A stretch of 64,000 bases of DNA from Leucobacter luti (GCF_019464495.1 NZ_CP080492.1:2294001-2358000), one strand, 5' to 3'; positions 38,450-47,385 are shown, counted from the stretch's first letter. The notes: a model not told the origin generated them from the letters alone. Translations and numbers: made by a program.

Positions 38450-39485
38450 AATCCACCGACTTTCGTGCCTCGCACCAGCGCGATGAGGACGGGGGCGCCA
38501 AGGAATGCGGTCACGACGCCTACTTGCAATTCGGCCGGTGCCACGATGATGCGACCCAGGACATCGGCCGACAGCACGAGAACTGGGCCAAGCACGAGTG
38601 AGAACGGCAGGATCCACCGCTGATCAGGTCCGACGAGGAAACGCACCGCGTGTGGAACCATGAGGCCAATAAACCCAATCGGCCCAGCTGCTGCCGTCGC
38701 TGCGCCGCAGAGGAGTGTCACGGCAAGCATGCCGCGAGCGCGCGTCCAGCCGATCCGTGATCCAACAGACCGGGCGAGATCATCGCCCAGCGCGAGGGCG
38801 TTCATGCCGCGCGCGCAGGCCATCGCGAGGAGGAGGCCGGCCGTGATGAACGGCAGAATCACGGCGATCGTGCCATCCGGGCGGTCGGCGAGGGTGCCCG
38901 CTCCCCAGAACCGCATCCGGTCAAAGGTTTGGGTGTTTAGCATCGCGAGAGTGTGAAAGAGAACCCCATCAGGACGGCGCTCAGCGCAACGCCGACGAGT
39001 GTCAGTCGCAGCGGCGTCGCCCCACCGGGGCCGCGCGCGGCAACGGCATACACCACGGCCCCGGCCACCACTGCGCCGAGAAACCCGAACCACAAATAGT
39101 CGGAAATCCGCGTCACTCCCCACACGGACACCCCGAGGACGATTGCGAAGCCAGCTCCGGCATTCACCCCGAGGATGCCGGGATCGCCCAGCGGATTCCG
39201 CGTGAGACCCTGCATGAGTGCACCCGCCACAGCAAGGCTGGCACCGATGAGCAGCCCCAGCAGTGTGCGGGGAACTCGAAGTGTGAGGATCGTCGCGTGG
39301 TCGATACCGCCGTCCGGTGCGGTAAAAGCCGACCACACTGTGCTCAGGGGGAGTGCGGCCGAGCCGATCGCGATGCTCGCTGCGCTCACGGCGAGCAGCA
39401 GCACCGCGGACAGTGCGAGCCAGGCTGCTCTGCGCCGGAAGCGCACAGCCGATCGTGTCACGGTGGCCGGGGGCGCGACAGTCAC
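38446..39485 (-). pseudogene. FecCD-family siderophore permease 1, frameshifted
   Basis: FepD-like membrane subunit. The first frame gives LRVPRTLLGLLIGASLAVAG, GALMQGLTRNPLGDPGILGV and RLTLVGVALSAVLMG. The second frame continues with LFHTLAMLNTQTFDRMRFWG, GPIGFIGLMVPHAVRFLVGP and the C-terminal helices. The junction is the CCCC run at 38964-38967 (GGGG on the coding strand); one more G gives SAVLMGVLFHTLAML. The GTG start at 39485 overlaps the stop of the SIP fusion gene (GTGA). A full product would be about 346 residues. Confidence 0.88.
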
Positions 39486-41248
39486 GAGCGCTGTGCCGCG
39501 CGGCTCAGCTCGACACGCTCGATCCCCCACCCGAGTTTCTGCCGCGCACCGACAACCCACCCAGCCGCAGCGGCGAGGCGAAGTGTGGCGCCTGGAGTGC
39601 GAGTTGGGGCGCCGATCGCCGCGAAGTCAACGAGCGCGTGCGAGGCATCTGCCGCTTCGCTGAGTCCGTCCGGGGTGAAGCGCTCGATGAGCAGAGCGCG
39701 CGGAGCAACGACCGCGAGCGCACGCAAGAGCGCGATGACCTCCGTATCACTCCGGTGTCCGAACGCGAGTGCAGTGACCGCGAGGTCCTGATCCGGCGGA
39801 AGCTGGGAGCTGAAGCGCCAGTCGCGCTCGCCAGCTTCAGCGCGCAGGGCCTCAAGGGGGCCGGTGGACTCGTGAATCGTGAAGTCTGCCTCGGTCGCGC
39901 CGCTCAGCACGCTGCCGATGTGGACCGCGCCCGGCCCCGTGATGACGATCGTCGCGGCACCAGTCCAGATGGGGTGGTGGATCAGGCCCGTCAATACGTG
40001 GGGAAGGCTGCCGGCCTGTTCGAGCAACTCTGCAAAGTACTCGGGCTCCGTTTCGACCGCGGTGCGAAGCGAGACCCCGCGGGAGCGCTGCCAGGCCGAT
40101 CCTCCCTCGGCGATGGCGTCGGGGAGCGCCGCGAGCGTGAGTACCTGATCCGCTGCAAATCCGGTGAATCGCTCCTGCCCGTGTTCATCTTCGCTGAGCT
40201 CTTCGCCCAGCCGGTCGAGTGTGTAGCGGCCGTCATCGAGCGACGTCAATACTCCACCCTGCGCGAGCAGGGTGAGGAGTGGAGCGAGCGCCGCTGCCGA
40301 GGGGATACGCAATCGATCAGCGAGGGCGGCGGGCAGGAGCGGTTCGGCCGCGAGTGCGTCGAGTATGCCCAGTTGCAGGGCCGCTCGCACTGCGAACCAC
40401 ATCACGGGCTGTTCAGGGAGCACGGGAACGAGGGGCTGCGACGTTGTTTCGTCGTGTCCGACGCGCTGGTGCCAATAGCCAGTGATATTGGTGTGTGATT
40501 TGGGTGCGCCGAGTGTGCGCGCGATCCGGCGCACCTGCAGCAGTGCACGGCTCTCGGCCGCCGCCCAGACGTACGGGGTGCCGGGGAGCGCTGCGAGCCG
40601 TGTGATCGCGTCCGCGAGTGCACGTTCATCGGTGGGGTCCGCCACCACCCACTCGACTCGATCCTCATCACGCAGCTGCAATGCGTGCTGGGCAGACTCC
40701 TCGCTGATCGTGATGATGACTCGTGCAGGTGCGTTCGCTGGGCGCTCGTCGAGAAACCGCATGATCGCTGGAATTGCGGTCTCATCACCGGCGAGCAGCA
40801 CCCAGTCGACGTCAGCGGGGACCACGGTCGACGACTTCGGGCCGGCGAACCACAGCTCATCGCCCACGTGTGCGTCCCTGGCCCAGCTCGCAGCTGGCCC
40901 GTCCCCGTGTAGCACGAAGTCGAGGTCGAGTTCCTGCGTCACAGGATCGAAGCGACGAGGGGTGTAGTCCCGCCCCTGCCGTGACTCGGACGGCCCCCAC
41001 TCGATCCCGTGGGCGAGCTGCACCGGGAGCGCCGAAGCAATATCTCCGTCCGCAGCGAAAATGAGTTTCACATGGTCATCAAATCCGGGGGACGCAAAGG
41101 CCGGAAAGTTCATTCCGTCCTGTGTGAATGCCCCGAGTTGCGTGCCGGTCAGTGTCACCCTGCGCATGCGCGGTGTGATGTCCTGCATTCTGGCGACGTG
41201 AACACGCCGGAGGACGAGGGGGTGAATGATGAGATCGTGATGCGCCAT
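39482..41248 (-). CDS. Siderophore-interacting reductase fused to methyltransferase-like domain
   Basis: A 588-residue fusion. Residues 1-265 are a SIP (ViuB-like) flavin reductase that frees iron from imported ferric siderophores: FAD contact RDYTPRRFD (93-101), LAGDETAIPAI (152-162) and the C-terminal GYWHQ (257-261). Residues about 280-345 look like the winged-helix dimerisation domain of O-methyltransferases (LQLGILDALAAEPLLPAALA). About 410-588 follows a class I SAM-methyltransferase pattern, but the glycine loop is degenerate (VITGPGAVHIGS), so activity is doubtful. It is the second gene of the operon, 25 bases behind the binding protein and overlapping permease 1. Confidence 0.88.
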   Translation of the reverse strand: MAHHDLIIHPLVLRRVHVARMQDITPRMRRVTLTGTQLGAFTQDGMNFPAFASPGFDDHVKLIFAADGDIASALPVQLAHGIEWGPSESRQGRDYTPRRFDPVTQELDLDFVLHGDGPAASWARDAHVGDELWFAGPKSSTVVPADVDWVLLAGDETAIPAIMRFLDERPANAPARVIITISEESAQHALQLRDEDRVEWVVADPTDERALADAITRLAALPGTPYVWAAAESRALLQVRRIARTLGAPKSHTNITGYWHQRVGHDETTSQPLVPVLPEQPVMWFAVRAALQLGILDALAAEPLLPAALADRLRIPSAAALAPLLTLLAQGGVLTSLDDGRYTLDRLGEELSEDEHGQERFTGFAADQVLTLAALPDAIAEGGSAWQRSRGVSLRTAVETEPEYFAELLEQAGSLPHVLTGLIHHPIWTGAATIVITGPGAVHIGSVLSGATEADFTIHESTGPLEALRAEAGERDWRFSSQLPPDQDLAVTALAFGHRSDTEVIALLRALAVVAPRALLIERFTPDGLSEAADASHALVDFAAIGAPTRTPGATLRLAAAAGWVVGARQKLGWGIERVELSRAAQRS

Positions 41249-41273
41249 GTCTGGGAGTCCGCGCCGCGTGAGC

Positions 41274-42281
41274 CTAGGAGAACTGCTCTTCGATGATGTC
41301 GAGCAGCGCGAGGGCCTTGTCGTAGTCGCCGCGCACCGTCCAGTACGGAAGATCGTAGGCGTGTCCCTCGGCAAACGCGCGGGTTCCTGCCCAGACGGGG
41401 TTCTCCGCGAGCGTTGCGACGTCGGTGGTGTCGGTGTTGAAGCCTGTGATGAACAGGGTCGGGACGTCCGCCAGGAGCTGGCCGACCTGCTCGGTGGAGA
41501 GTGTTGCCATGTCTCCACCCGGGTTGTACGGCTCAAGGTTGTGCTCCTGCACGAGCGGTGCAGCGGTGAAACCGAGCGCTTCGAGCTCCTGTGGCAGCCC
41601 TGCGTCTTCGAACAGGAGATAGGGGGTGCCGTCTGAGGTGATCGTGAGCACTGACGCAGGCGTTGCGGGCACATCGATGGCGGCTTTCACCTCGGCGACA
41701 CGGTCGTCGTACGCCGTGACCCGGTCCTCGAAGTCGGTGCTGCGCCCGAGTACGTCGTCCGCGATGAATGCGAACTGGTCCTGCCAGGTGGCGAGGTCCT
41801 TTCCGACGATCACGGTCGGCGCGATCTGCGAGAGCTGGTCGTAGCTTTTTGCCGCCAGGCCGTTGGGAAGACCGAGGCCGCCCGCCAGAATCAGATCTGG
41901 TTCGAGTTCGAGGACCCCTTCGAGATCAAATCCATCCATGCCCCAGGTGATGAATTCGGTGTTGTTTTCCTTCGGCCCTTCGCCCCAGAGCTCGGAGAAC
42001 TCTGGCTCGTGATCGAAGTCCTCTGATGTGGTGCCCACCACCGGTACATCGAGGTCGTACAGGTAGCCAGCGAGGGCGTAGTTGAGCACCACCACGCGCT
42101 GCGGCACTGCTGGCACCGTCACCTCACCCTGCTCGGTCGTGACCGTGCGTTCCGTCTGCTCGGCGACCGCGCTCGGTGCGGCCTCGGGGGCCGTAGCTGC
42201 TGAGCAGCCAGTGAAGAGGAGCGATGCGCCAAGGAGTGCTGCAGCAAACGCGATGGACGGCTTTCGGGAACGCGGGAACAT
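41274..42281 (-). CDS. Ferric-siderophore ABC transporter, substrate-binding lipoprotein
   Basis: A 335-residue lipoprotein of the FepB/FhuD cluster. The signal peptide ends in the lipobox LLFTGC (lipid on the Cys). RVVVLNYALAGYLYDLDVPV is the usual first helix of the fold; the long backbone helix region is EFAFIADD-like around YDQLSQIAPTVIVGKDLATW. It captures the ferric siderophore outside the cell for the two permeases. GAGAAG before the ATG at 42281 supports the start. It is the first gene of the operon, with an iron box upstream. Confidence 0.92.
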   Translation of the reverse strand: MFPRSRKPSIAFAAALLGASLLFTGCSAATAPEAAPSAVAEQTERTVTTEQGEVTVPAVPQRVVVLNYALAGYLYDLDVPVVGTTSEDFDHEPEFSELWGEGPKENNTEFITWGMDGFDLEGVLELEPDLILAGGLGLPNGLAAKSYDQLSQIAPTVIVGKDLATWQDQFAFIADDVLGRSTDFEDRVTAYDDRVAEVKAAIDVPATPASVLTITSDGTPYLLFEDAGLPQELEALGFTAAPLVQEHNLEPYNPGGDMATLSTEQVGQLLADVPTLFITGFNTDTTDVATLAENPVWAGTRAFAEGHAYDLPYWTVRGDYDKALALLDIIEEQFS

Positions 42282-42353
42282 AACTTCTCACTTCGGATCG
42301 TGAACGAGTGGCGATGCAGAGCAGTGCGCGAGCGCAGGCCCCATTCATATGAT

Positions 42354-42372
42354 GTAAGTCAGGCTACACTTA
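42354..42372. promoter_or_regulatory. Candidate DtxR/IdeR iron box
   Basis: GTAAGTCAGGCTACACTTA matches 13 of 19 positions of the DtxR/IdeR consensus TTAGGTTAGGCTAACCTAA, including the AGGCTA core. It lies between the divergent siderophore operon (starts 42281) and the AraC gene (starts 42473). Repression by iron-loaded DtxR of both directions is the natural reading. Confidence 0.65.
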
Positions 42373-42472
42373 GCTGCGAGTGCTGGGAGGGTGAAACCGA
42401 TGCGTAACAGACAAAACCTGACACCGCGTGTGCACAAACACGACATCACCGGAATCCGGCGGAGCGGGGATC

Positions 42473-43339
42473 ATGCTGCGTGCTGATCTCCTCTCGGTGG
42501 TTCCCGAAAACGCCGTGCGATTTCTGGGCCACGACACCCACGTGCACGAGGAGCCGCACCTGATCCACGTCGTGAGTGGCACCGCTGATCTCGTGGTGGA
42601 AGGACGCGCGATGCGGTTGGGACCGCGTGAGAACCTGTGGCTCGCGCCCCGTGTTGCACACTCTGCGAAGTATTCAGAGGAGAGCGTCGTGTTTGGCCCG
42701 TTCCTGTCGCCCCACACGATTCCACCGGCGCGTATTCAGCTGCTCGGTATTGTGCCGGATCTCAGCCGGATTGTGGCGACGATACTGGGCGCAGGCCCGC
42801 GCACCAGTGCTGAGGTGCACCGGTTCCGCGTCGCGCTCGATGAAGTCCTCAACGCCATGCGGCAGGACTGCTTTTCGCTCGTCTCACCGAGACACCCGGC
42901 TGCGCGGCTGGTGGCTCGCGCAAGCCTCGCGGGGGTGGCAGGGGCAGTGGGCACAGGCAGTGGGGCCGGCGCCGTTCCCGGATCATCATGGACCGGGAAT
43001 GCGGCGACCCTCGAAGAGCTCGCGGCGAGCGCGGGAACGAGCGCGCGACACATCCAACGCCTATTCCGCGAGGAGACCGGGCTATCGTTTCGGAGCTGGC
43101 GTGCTCGAGCACGCCTCAACGTCGCAGTGGCCCAGCTCCGGGGTGGAGCGCCGCTCCAGGCGGCCGCGCGCGCTGCCGGCTACGCGACGCGGCCGGGCCT
43201 GCTCACTGCGCTAAGCCGCGAGACCGGCATCGCTCGCGACGACCTTGCGCGAGATCCCGTCGGCGCGCTTGACCGGTGGATCGCCGTGAGCGCGCCGACG
43301 TGGAATGAGGGCTACGGGAGTCGCCGCGCCGCTTCCTAA
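42473..43339 (+). CDS. AraC-family transcriptional regulator
   Basis: A 288-residue regulator. The N-terminal cupin has the His pair in HDTHVHEEPHLIHVVSGTAD and RENLWLAPRVAHS. The C-terminal double HTH is visible: LEELAASAGTSARHIQRLFR, EETGLSFRSWRARARLNVAV and AARAAGYATRPGLLTALSRE. It is divergent from the siderophore operon and likely activates it when the siderophore or its iron complex binds the cupin, as known for several siderophore AraC regulators. The ATG at 42473 sits behind GGAGCGGGG; an in-frame GTG at 42428 is less likely. Confidence 0.88.
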   Translation: MLRADLLSVVPENAVRFLGHDTHVHEEPHLIHVVSGTADLVVEGRAMRLGPRENLWLAPRVAHSAKYSEESVVFGPFLSPHTIPPARIQLLGIVPDLSRIVATILGAGPRTSAEVHRFRVALDEVLNAMRQDCFSLVSPRHPAARLVARASLAGVAGAVGTGSGAGAVPGSSWTGNAATLEELAASAGTSARHIQRLFREETGLSFRSWRARARLNVAVAQLRGGAPLQAAARAAGYATRPGLLTALSRETGIARDDLARDPVGALDRWIAVSAPTWNEGYGSRRAAS

Positions 43340-43356
43340 TCTTGACCCGTTCTTCC

Positions 43357-45123
43357 CTATTCCCAGGTGAGTGCGAGCCCGGTCGCCGCGCCGGGCAGTG
43401 TGGCAATGACTCGCTCGGCCCCGCTCCCGAGCTGCACCTCGCGGATCTCGCCGGACAGGTCGGAGACGTAGGCTGTGTGGTGCACCGGATCGAGCGCGAG
43501 TCCGATGGCCTCGCGGTAGCCCCTGGACAGGATGGTTGGGAAAGCCCCGCGCTGACCTGGGGCGGGGATCGGGGCGCGATTCAGTGTGTTTCCTTCGGGG
43601 CCAGCGCCGCGGTCCGTCCAATAGATCATGCCAGCAGCGGTGTCGAGCTCCAGATCGATGGGCTCAGGCAGGCCCTGCCACAGCGTTTCGATATCACTGC
43701 GCGTGGCGGCGTCCTCACCACGAGGAATCTCGATTCCTGCGCGGAGAATGCGCCCCTGGCCCGCGTCGGCCCCGCCCTTCTGGGTCCAGTAGAGCAGGCC
43801 TGCAACTGGGTCGACCGCGATGCCGACGCACCAGTCCTCGACCTCGCTCGGTCCGGTACCGCGCGTATCCACCAGTCGCGTGAGACCACTGCCATCGGCC
43901 TCGGCGCGGTAGATCCCGCGGCCCTCGCGGTCGCTCCAATAGAGACGCCCGGTGGCGGGATCGGCGGCGAGTTGCTTCCCGGTGACGAAGCTACCGCGCT
44001 CAACGATGACCTGTGGTGCACCGCCAGCGAGCGGGATTCGCTGCAAGGATCCGTTGGCTCGGGTGAAGGTGGGCTCCTCACCGCGGGCCGCTGGGGCATC
44101 AGGTGCTCCCATGCACGTGAAGGTGACGGTGCCGGCTGCTGGATCCACTACGATCCCGTCGGGTGCCTCTGTGAGACCAGCGTGCAGCGGGGTTACTGTG
44201 CCCGTAAACGGGTCGACGCGATTCACGCTGCCGGCGAGTAGATCGAGCGCGTACAGCGTCGCTCGTCGTTGCTCAGCACCGACGGTCGATCGAACCGCGC
44301 GCGTGATTCGGTCACGCCGTTCCGCGCGGGCCGGGTAGGTGTCGGCTACGCCGTACGCGGACTCGACCTGTTGCACAATCGCTGAGCGATCGGATTCAGA
44401 CAGGTCAGGCCGCTGCAGCTCAATCGCGTCGAGCGCGGCACCGACGTGCTCAATGATGTGTCGGAGTCCGGCAGGCCCGCCGCCGAGATGGGAGGCCTCA
44501 AAGACGCCAATTGACGCCCACCGCAGGCCGAGCGACTCCTGGAAGATCACGTCGAAGGCATGCGCGTCAACGACCCCGTGCGTAACGAGCCACATTGCTT
44601 CATCGAGCACCGCCTTCTGTACGCGGTTGCCGACGAAACCGGGGATCTCGCGCCGCAGGGCGACGGGCACTTTGCCGATCTCGCGATAGATGCGCTCTGC
44701 TTCTTGCACGATGTCGGTGCGAGTGGCCGGGCCAGGGACGATCTCAACGAGCGGCATAATCTGTGGTGGATTGTACGGATGGCCGACGAGGATCTGTGCG
44801 GCGCGCGAGTTGCCCTCGGCGAGGAGCGAGGGGAGCAGACTCGACGTGGAGGATGCGATGATCGTGTCGTCTGTGGCAGCCGCTGCGATGTGCGCGAGGA
44901 GCTCTCGCTTGACGGCGAGGCGTTCCGGCCCATTTTCTTGGACGAGTGTCGCGCCGCGCACCGCGTCAGCGATGGAGGCCGCGATCTCGAAGCCGCGATC
45001 GCGTGGCACCGCGTCGGGAGAGACGTCGAATACTGCGACGTCCCATCCGCGCTCGTGGAACAGCTCGGCCCAGGAGAGCCCGATGACCCCGGCTCCGATG
45101 ATGGCTACGCGTGGTGCAGTCAT
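43357..45123 (-). CDS. 3-hydroxyacyl-CoA-type dehydrogenase fused to a YWTD beta-propeller
   Basis: A 588-residue fusion. Residues 5-275 are an NAD-dependent 3-hydroxyacyl-CoA dehydrogenase fold: Rossmann loop GAGVIGLSW (10-18), GHPYNPPQIMPLVEIVPGPA with catalytic His115, and REIPGFVGNRVQKAVLDEAM. The GHP(Y/F)NPP form is typical of L-carnitine and L-gulonate 3-dehydrogenases. Residues about 285-588 form a propeller with YWTD-type repeats: TGRLYWSDREGRGIYRA (391-407), GLLYWTQKGG (442-451) and GMIYWTDRGAG (498-508). The fusion is in frame, with no sign of an internal start. No signal peptide, so it is cytoplasmic. GGGAG precedes the ATG at 45123. The TetR gene lies upstream on the same strand. 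Confidence 0.85.
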   Translation of the reverse strand: MTAPRVAIIGAGVIGLSWAELFHERGWDVAVFDVSPDAVPRDRGFEIAASIADAVRGATLVQENGPERLAVKRELLAHIAAAATDDTIIASSTSSLLPSLLAEGNSRAAQILVGHPYNPPQIMPLVEIVPGPATRTDIVQEAERIYREIGKVPVALRREIPGFVGNRVQKAVLDEAMWLVTHGVVDAHAFDVIFQESLGLRWASIGVFEASHLGGGPAGLRHIIEHVGAALDAIELQRPDLSESDRSAIVQQVESAYGVADTYPARAERRDRITRAVRSTVGAEQRRATLYALDLLAGSVNRVDPFTGTVTPLHAGLTEAPDGIVVDPAAGTVTFTCMGAPDAPAARGEEPTFTRANGSLQRIPLAGGAPQVIVERGSFVTGKQLAADPATGRLYWSDREGRGIYRAEADGSGLTRLVDTRGTGPSEVEDWCVGIAVDPVAGLLYWTQKGGADAGQGRILRAGIEIPRGEDAATRSDIETLWQGLPEPIDLELDTAAGMIYWTDRGAGPEGNTLNRAPIPAPGQRGAFPTILSRGYREAIGLALDPVHHTAYVSDLSGEIREVQLGSGAERVIATLPGAATGLALTWE

Positions 45124-45181
45124 GTTGTGTTCTCCCTTTCTTTTGCGGTCGCTCGCGCTGCTGCGCCAGTCTGGTGGCCGG

Positions 45182-45850
45182 TCAGTGTGATGTTGCGTGG
45201 GTGGTGAGCACTCCGCGGAGCGCTGTGAGGATCGCGTCGCGCCGCAGCCGAGCTGGGTCATCGACGAACGGGCCCTGGAGGACAGATCCGACGTGACAGG
45301 CGATCACGATCCGGGTGGCCTCTGCGCCATCGGTAATCAATTCACCTCCGACGATGCGCGAGATCCCCTCAAGAATTGGCACCATGTGGTGTTCCAGTGC
45401 TTCACCGTGTGTGCGGAGCACGGCTGCCATGTCGGGATCGGACGCGGCGCGTAGGCCGAAGAGTGCGCGGAGGGCATACCACTGGGTGTCTGCGGGGATC
45501 ACGCGAAGCATCTCGTCTGCTGCCACCTCGAGCACGGCCGTGTCGGTGCGCTCGGCGGTGGGGAGATGCTGGTCGAATCCGGCCATGCCCGCGATCAGCG
45601 CGTCAGTTTTGCGCTCGTAGAGTGCGAAAAAGACGTCATCAACGGTGCGGAAGTTTGAGTAGTAGGCGCCGCGAGTGAATCCGGCGCGCGTGCAGATCTC
45701 GTCAATGGAGGCCGTCGGGGTGCCGCGCTCAGTGAAGATTGCTTCGGCGGCATCGATGAGGGCCGCTCGGGTGCGGATTCGAGCTCGCGTGGTGGGCTGG
45801 GTGGCCCTGTCGGCGTGTTCGGTCTCGCCTGCTGCGTCGCCCTTCGTCAT
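45182..45850 (-). CDS. TetR-family transcriptional regulator
   Basis: A 222-residue regulator: TRAALIDAAEAIFTERGTPT, ASIDEICTRAGFTRGAYYSN with recognition helix RGAYYSNF, and a C-terminal domain with LRALFGLRAASDPDMAAVLR. AAAGGGAA precedes the ATG at 45850. It lies between two dehydrogenase genes, one behind it on the same strand and one divergent, and probably controls both through the palindrome at 45889-45909. The ligand is probably the dehydrogenase substrate or its CoA or keto product. Confidence 0.88.
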   Translation of the reverse strand: MTKGDAAGETEHADRATQPTTRARIRTRAALIDAAEAIFTERGTPTASIDEICTRAGFTRGAYYSNFRTVDDVFFALYERKTDALIAGMAGFDQHLPTAERTDTAVLEVAADEMLRVIPADTQWYALRALFGLRAASDPDMAAVLRTHGEALEHHMVPILEGISRIVGGELITDGAEATRIVIACHVGSVLQGPFVDDPARLRRDAILTALRGVLTTHATSH

Positions 45851-45888
45851 GGCCGGTTCCCTTTCACGTAAATTCGATGCATAATGAA

Positions 45889-45909
45889 TTCAATACGAAT
45901 TGTATCGAA
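45889..45909. promoter_or_regulatory. Candidate TetR operator
   Basis: A 21-bp near-palindrome with 8 of 10 pairs: left half TTCAATACGA, right half TTGTATCGAA, one central base. An upstream TTCGAT (45873-45878) repeats the outer half-site. It lies 39 bases before the TetR start and 38 before the divergent dehydrogenase start. Confidence 0.65.
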
Positions 45910-45946
45910 CAAGCGGGGTGAGCGCATCACCCCATTGAGGAGCATC

Positions 45947-46822
45947 GTGAACTACTCACTCCCCACCGACTCCGCTGACCGCCCGATCGTCATCGTCGGC
46001 GCAGGCACGCTGGGCCGACGCATCGCCGCCGTCTTCGCGGCAGGCGGATCAGACGTCCGCATTGCGGATCTGCAGGAGGCGCAGCGAACCGCCGCACTCG
46101 AGTACATTGCTGAATCGCTCCCAGAGCTCACCGAACGCCTGCACCAGCAGGGCACCGTGGTGACAGCAGGTACGGTCACCGCGGTCGAGCAGGTCGCGGA
46201 CGCACTCTCCGGAGCATGGCTCGTGGTCGAAGCAGTGCCGGAAAAGCTCGAGATTAAGCGCCCACTCTTTGGCGACCTCGATCGACTCGCTGACCATGAC
46301 GCGCTGCTCGCGACGAACTCGTCGTCCTACGCCTCACGGTATGTCATCGACGAGGTGACGAACGCCGGACGGGTGTTCAACATGCACTTCGCCATGCCGC
46401 CCACCAGCATGGCAGTCGAACTCATGAGCGATGGGCAGACCTCGGAGGGGCTGCTCGAAGATGTCGCAGAAGAACTGCGCCGCTATGGCCTCGCACCCTT
46501 CATTGCGCACGCTGAGAGCACGGGGTTCATCTTCAACAGGATCTGGGCTGCGATCAAGCGTGAATCGCTCGCGGTCGTTGCTGAGGGGGTGAGCACGCCG
46601 GAGGACGTTGACGCGATCATGCGTGCCAACATGGGGCTCGCAGCCGGCCCCTTTGCGCTCATGGATCAGGTCGGCCTCGATGTGGTGCTCGATATCGAAG
46701 AGCACTACGCCGCCGAGACGCCCACGCTGCCCGAGGGTCCGCGCGAGCTGCTGCGCAGCTACGTTTCGGCCGGAAAACTCGGCCGCAAGACTGGCGAGGG
46801 GTTCTACACATACGGGGAGTAG
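45947..46822 (+). CDS. 3-hydroxyacyl-CoA dehydrogenase-family protein
   Basis: A 291-residue NAD-dependent dehydrogenase: Rossmann loop IVIVGAGTLGRRIAAVFAAG, catalytic His in RVFNMHFAMPP, helix ESTGFIFNRIWAAIKRESLA, and the C-terminal domain GPFALMDQVGLDVVLDIEEH with SAGKLGRKTGEGFYTYGE. The full two-domain length is like 3-hydroxybutyryl-CoA dehydrogenases. GAGGAG fixes the GTG at 45947. Together with the divergent dehydrogenase-propeller it may process a hydroxy acid or carnitine-like compound. No CoA ligase or thiolase is near. Confidence 0.88.
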   Translation: MNYSLPTDSADRPIVIVGAGTLGRRIAAVFAAGGSDVRIADLQEAQRTAALEYIAESLPELTERLHQQGTVVTAGTVTAVEQVADALSGAWLVVEAVPEKLEIKRPLFGDLDRLADHDALLATNSSSYASRYVIDEVTNAGRVFNMHFAMPPTSMAVELMSDGQTSEGLLEDVAEELRRYGLAPFIAHAESTGFIFNRIWAAIKRESLAVVAEGVSTPEDVDAIMRANMGLAAGPFALMDQVGLDVVLDIEEHYAAETPTLPEGPRELLRSYVSAGKLGRKTGEGFYTYGE

Positions 46823-46864
46823 GAGCGAGGCGAGGGATGCTCGCCCGCCCGGCACCGCGGTAAC

Positions 46865-47302
46865 GTGGAGCGCATGGGCGAAGCGGCGGCGGAACAGGGC
46901 GCAGCGAAGCACAGCCGAATGGCGCGATCCGGGACCGGGGCGCTACTCCTGGCTGCTGCGGTGCTGGGCGCCGTGGTGAGCTGGTGGATCTGCGTCGTGC
47001 AGCGAGTGCCCGTCTCCGCGGCCTCGGAGCTTGCCGCCGTCCAGTTTGGCGCTCCCATCCCGTGGATTGCGCAGGATCTGACAGCGAGCCCGCAAGCGGC
47101 CTACCCGAGCGATGTTCGCATGCTCCTCACCGGGAACAGTGCATGGGATGCCCCGGCCGAATACGACTGGGGGGCGTTCGCCGCCAACACCTTGATGTGG
47201 GGCGCTGCCGTCTGGGCCGTCGGTGCGCTGCTGATCTGGCTCGCGACGCGAGTGCGGCGGTCAGGGCCGCGGCCGGAATCCCAGTCGCTGCGGGAATCGT
47301 AA
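46865..47302 (+). CDS. Small two-helix membrane protein, function unknown
   Basis: A 145-residue protein with two hydrophobic helices (GALLLAAAVLGAVVSWWICV and NTLMWGAAVWAVGALLIWLA) flanking an outside loop of about 65 residues. I do not recognise a family. The start is either the GTG at 46865 or the ATG at 46874; neither has an ideal ribosome site. It follows the dehydrogenase by 42 bases and may be its operon partner. Confidence 0.6.
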   Translation: MERMGEAAAEQGAAKHSRMARSGTGALLLAAAVLGAVVSWWICVVQRVPVSAASELAAVQFGAPIPWIAQDLTASPQAAYPSDVRMLLTGNSAWDAPAEYDWGAFAANTLMWGAAVWAVGALLIWLATRVRRSGPRPESQSLRES

Positions 47303-47357
47303 TCGGAGCGCGCGGTGTCAGCCCGCGTTCGGGGCCCGAACCCTGCACGTGAGCGGT

Positions 47358-47385
47358 GCGCCCCTCGAGGCGCGCCGAGGGGCGC
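47358..47385. terminator. Hairpin behind the small membrane-protein gene
   Basis: A 10-bp stem, GCGCCCCTCG with CGAGGGGCGC, and an 8-base loop, 55 bases past the stop at 47302. Confidence 0.6.
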
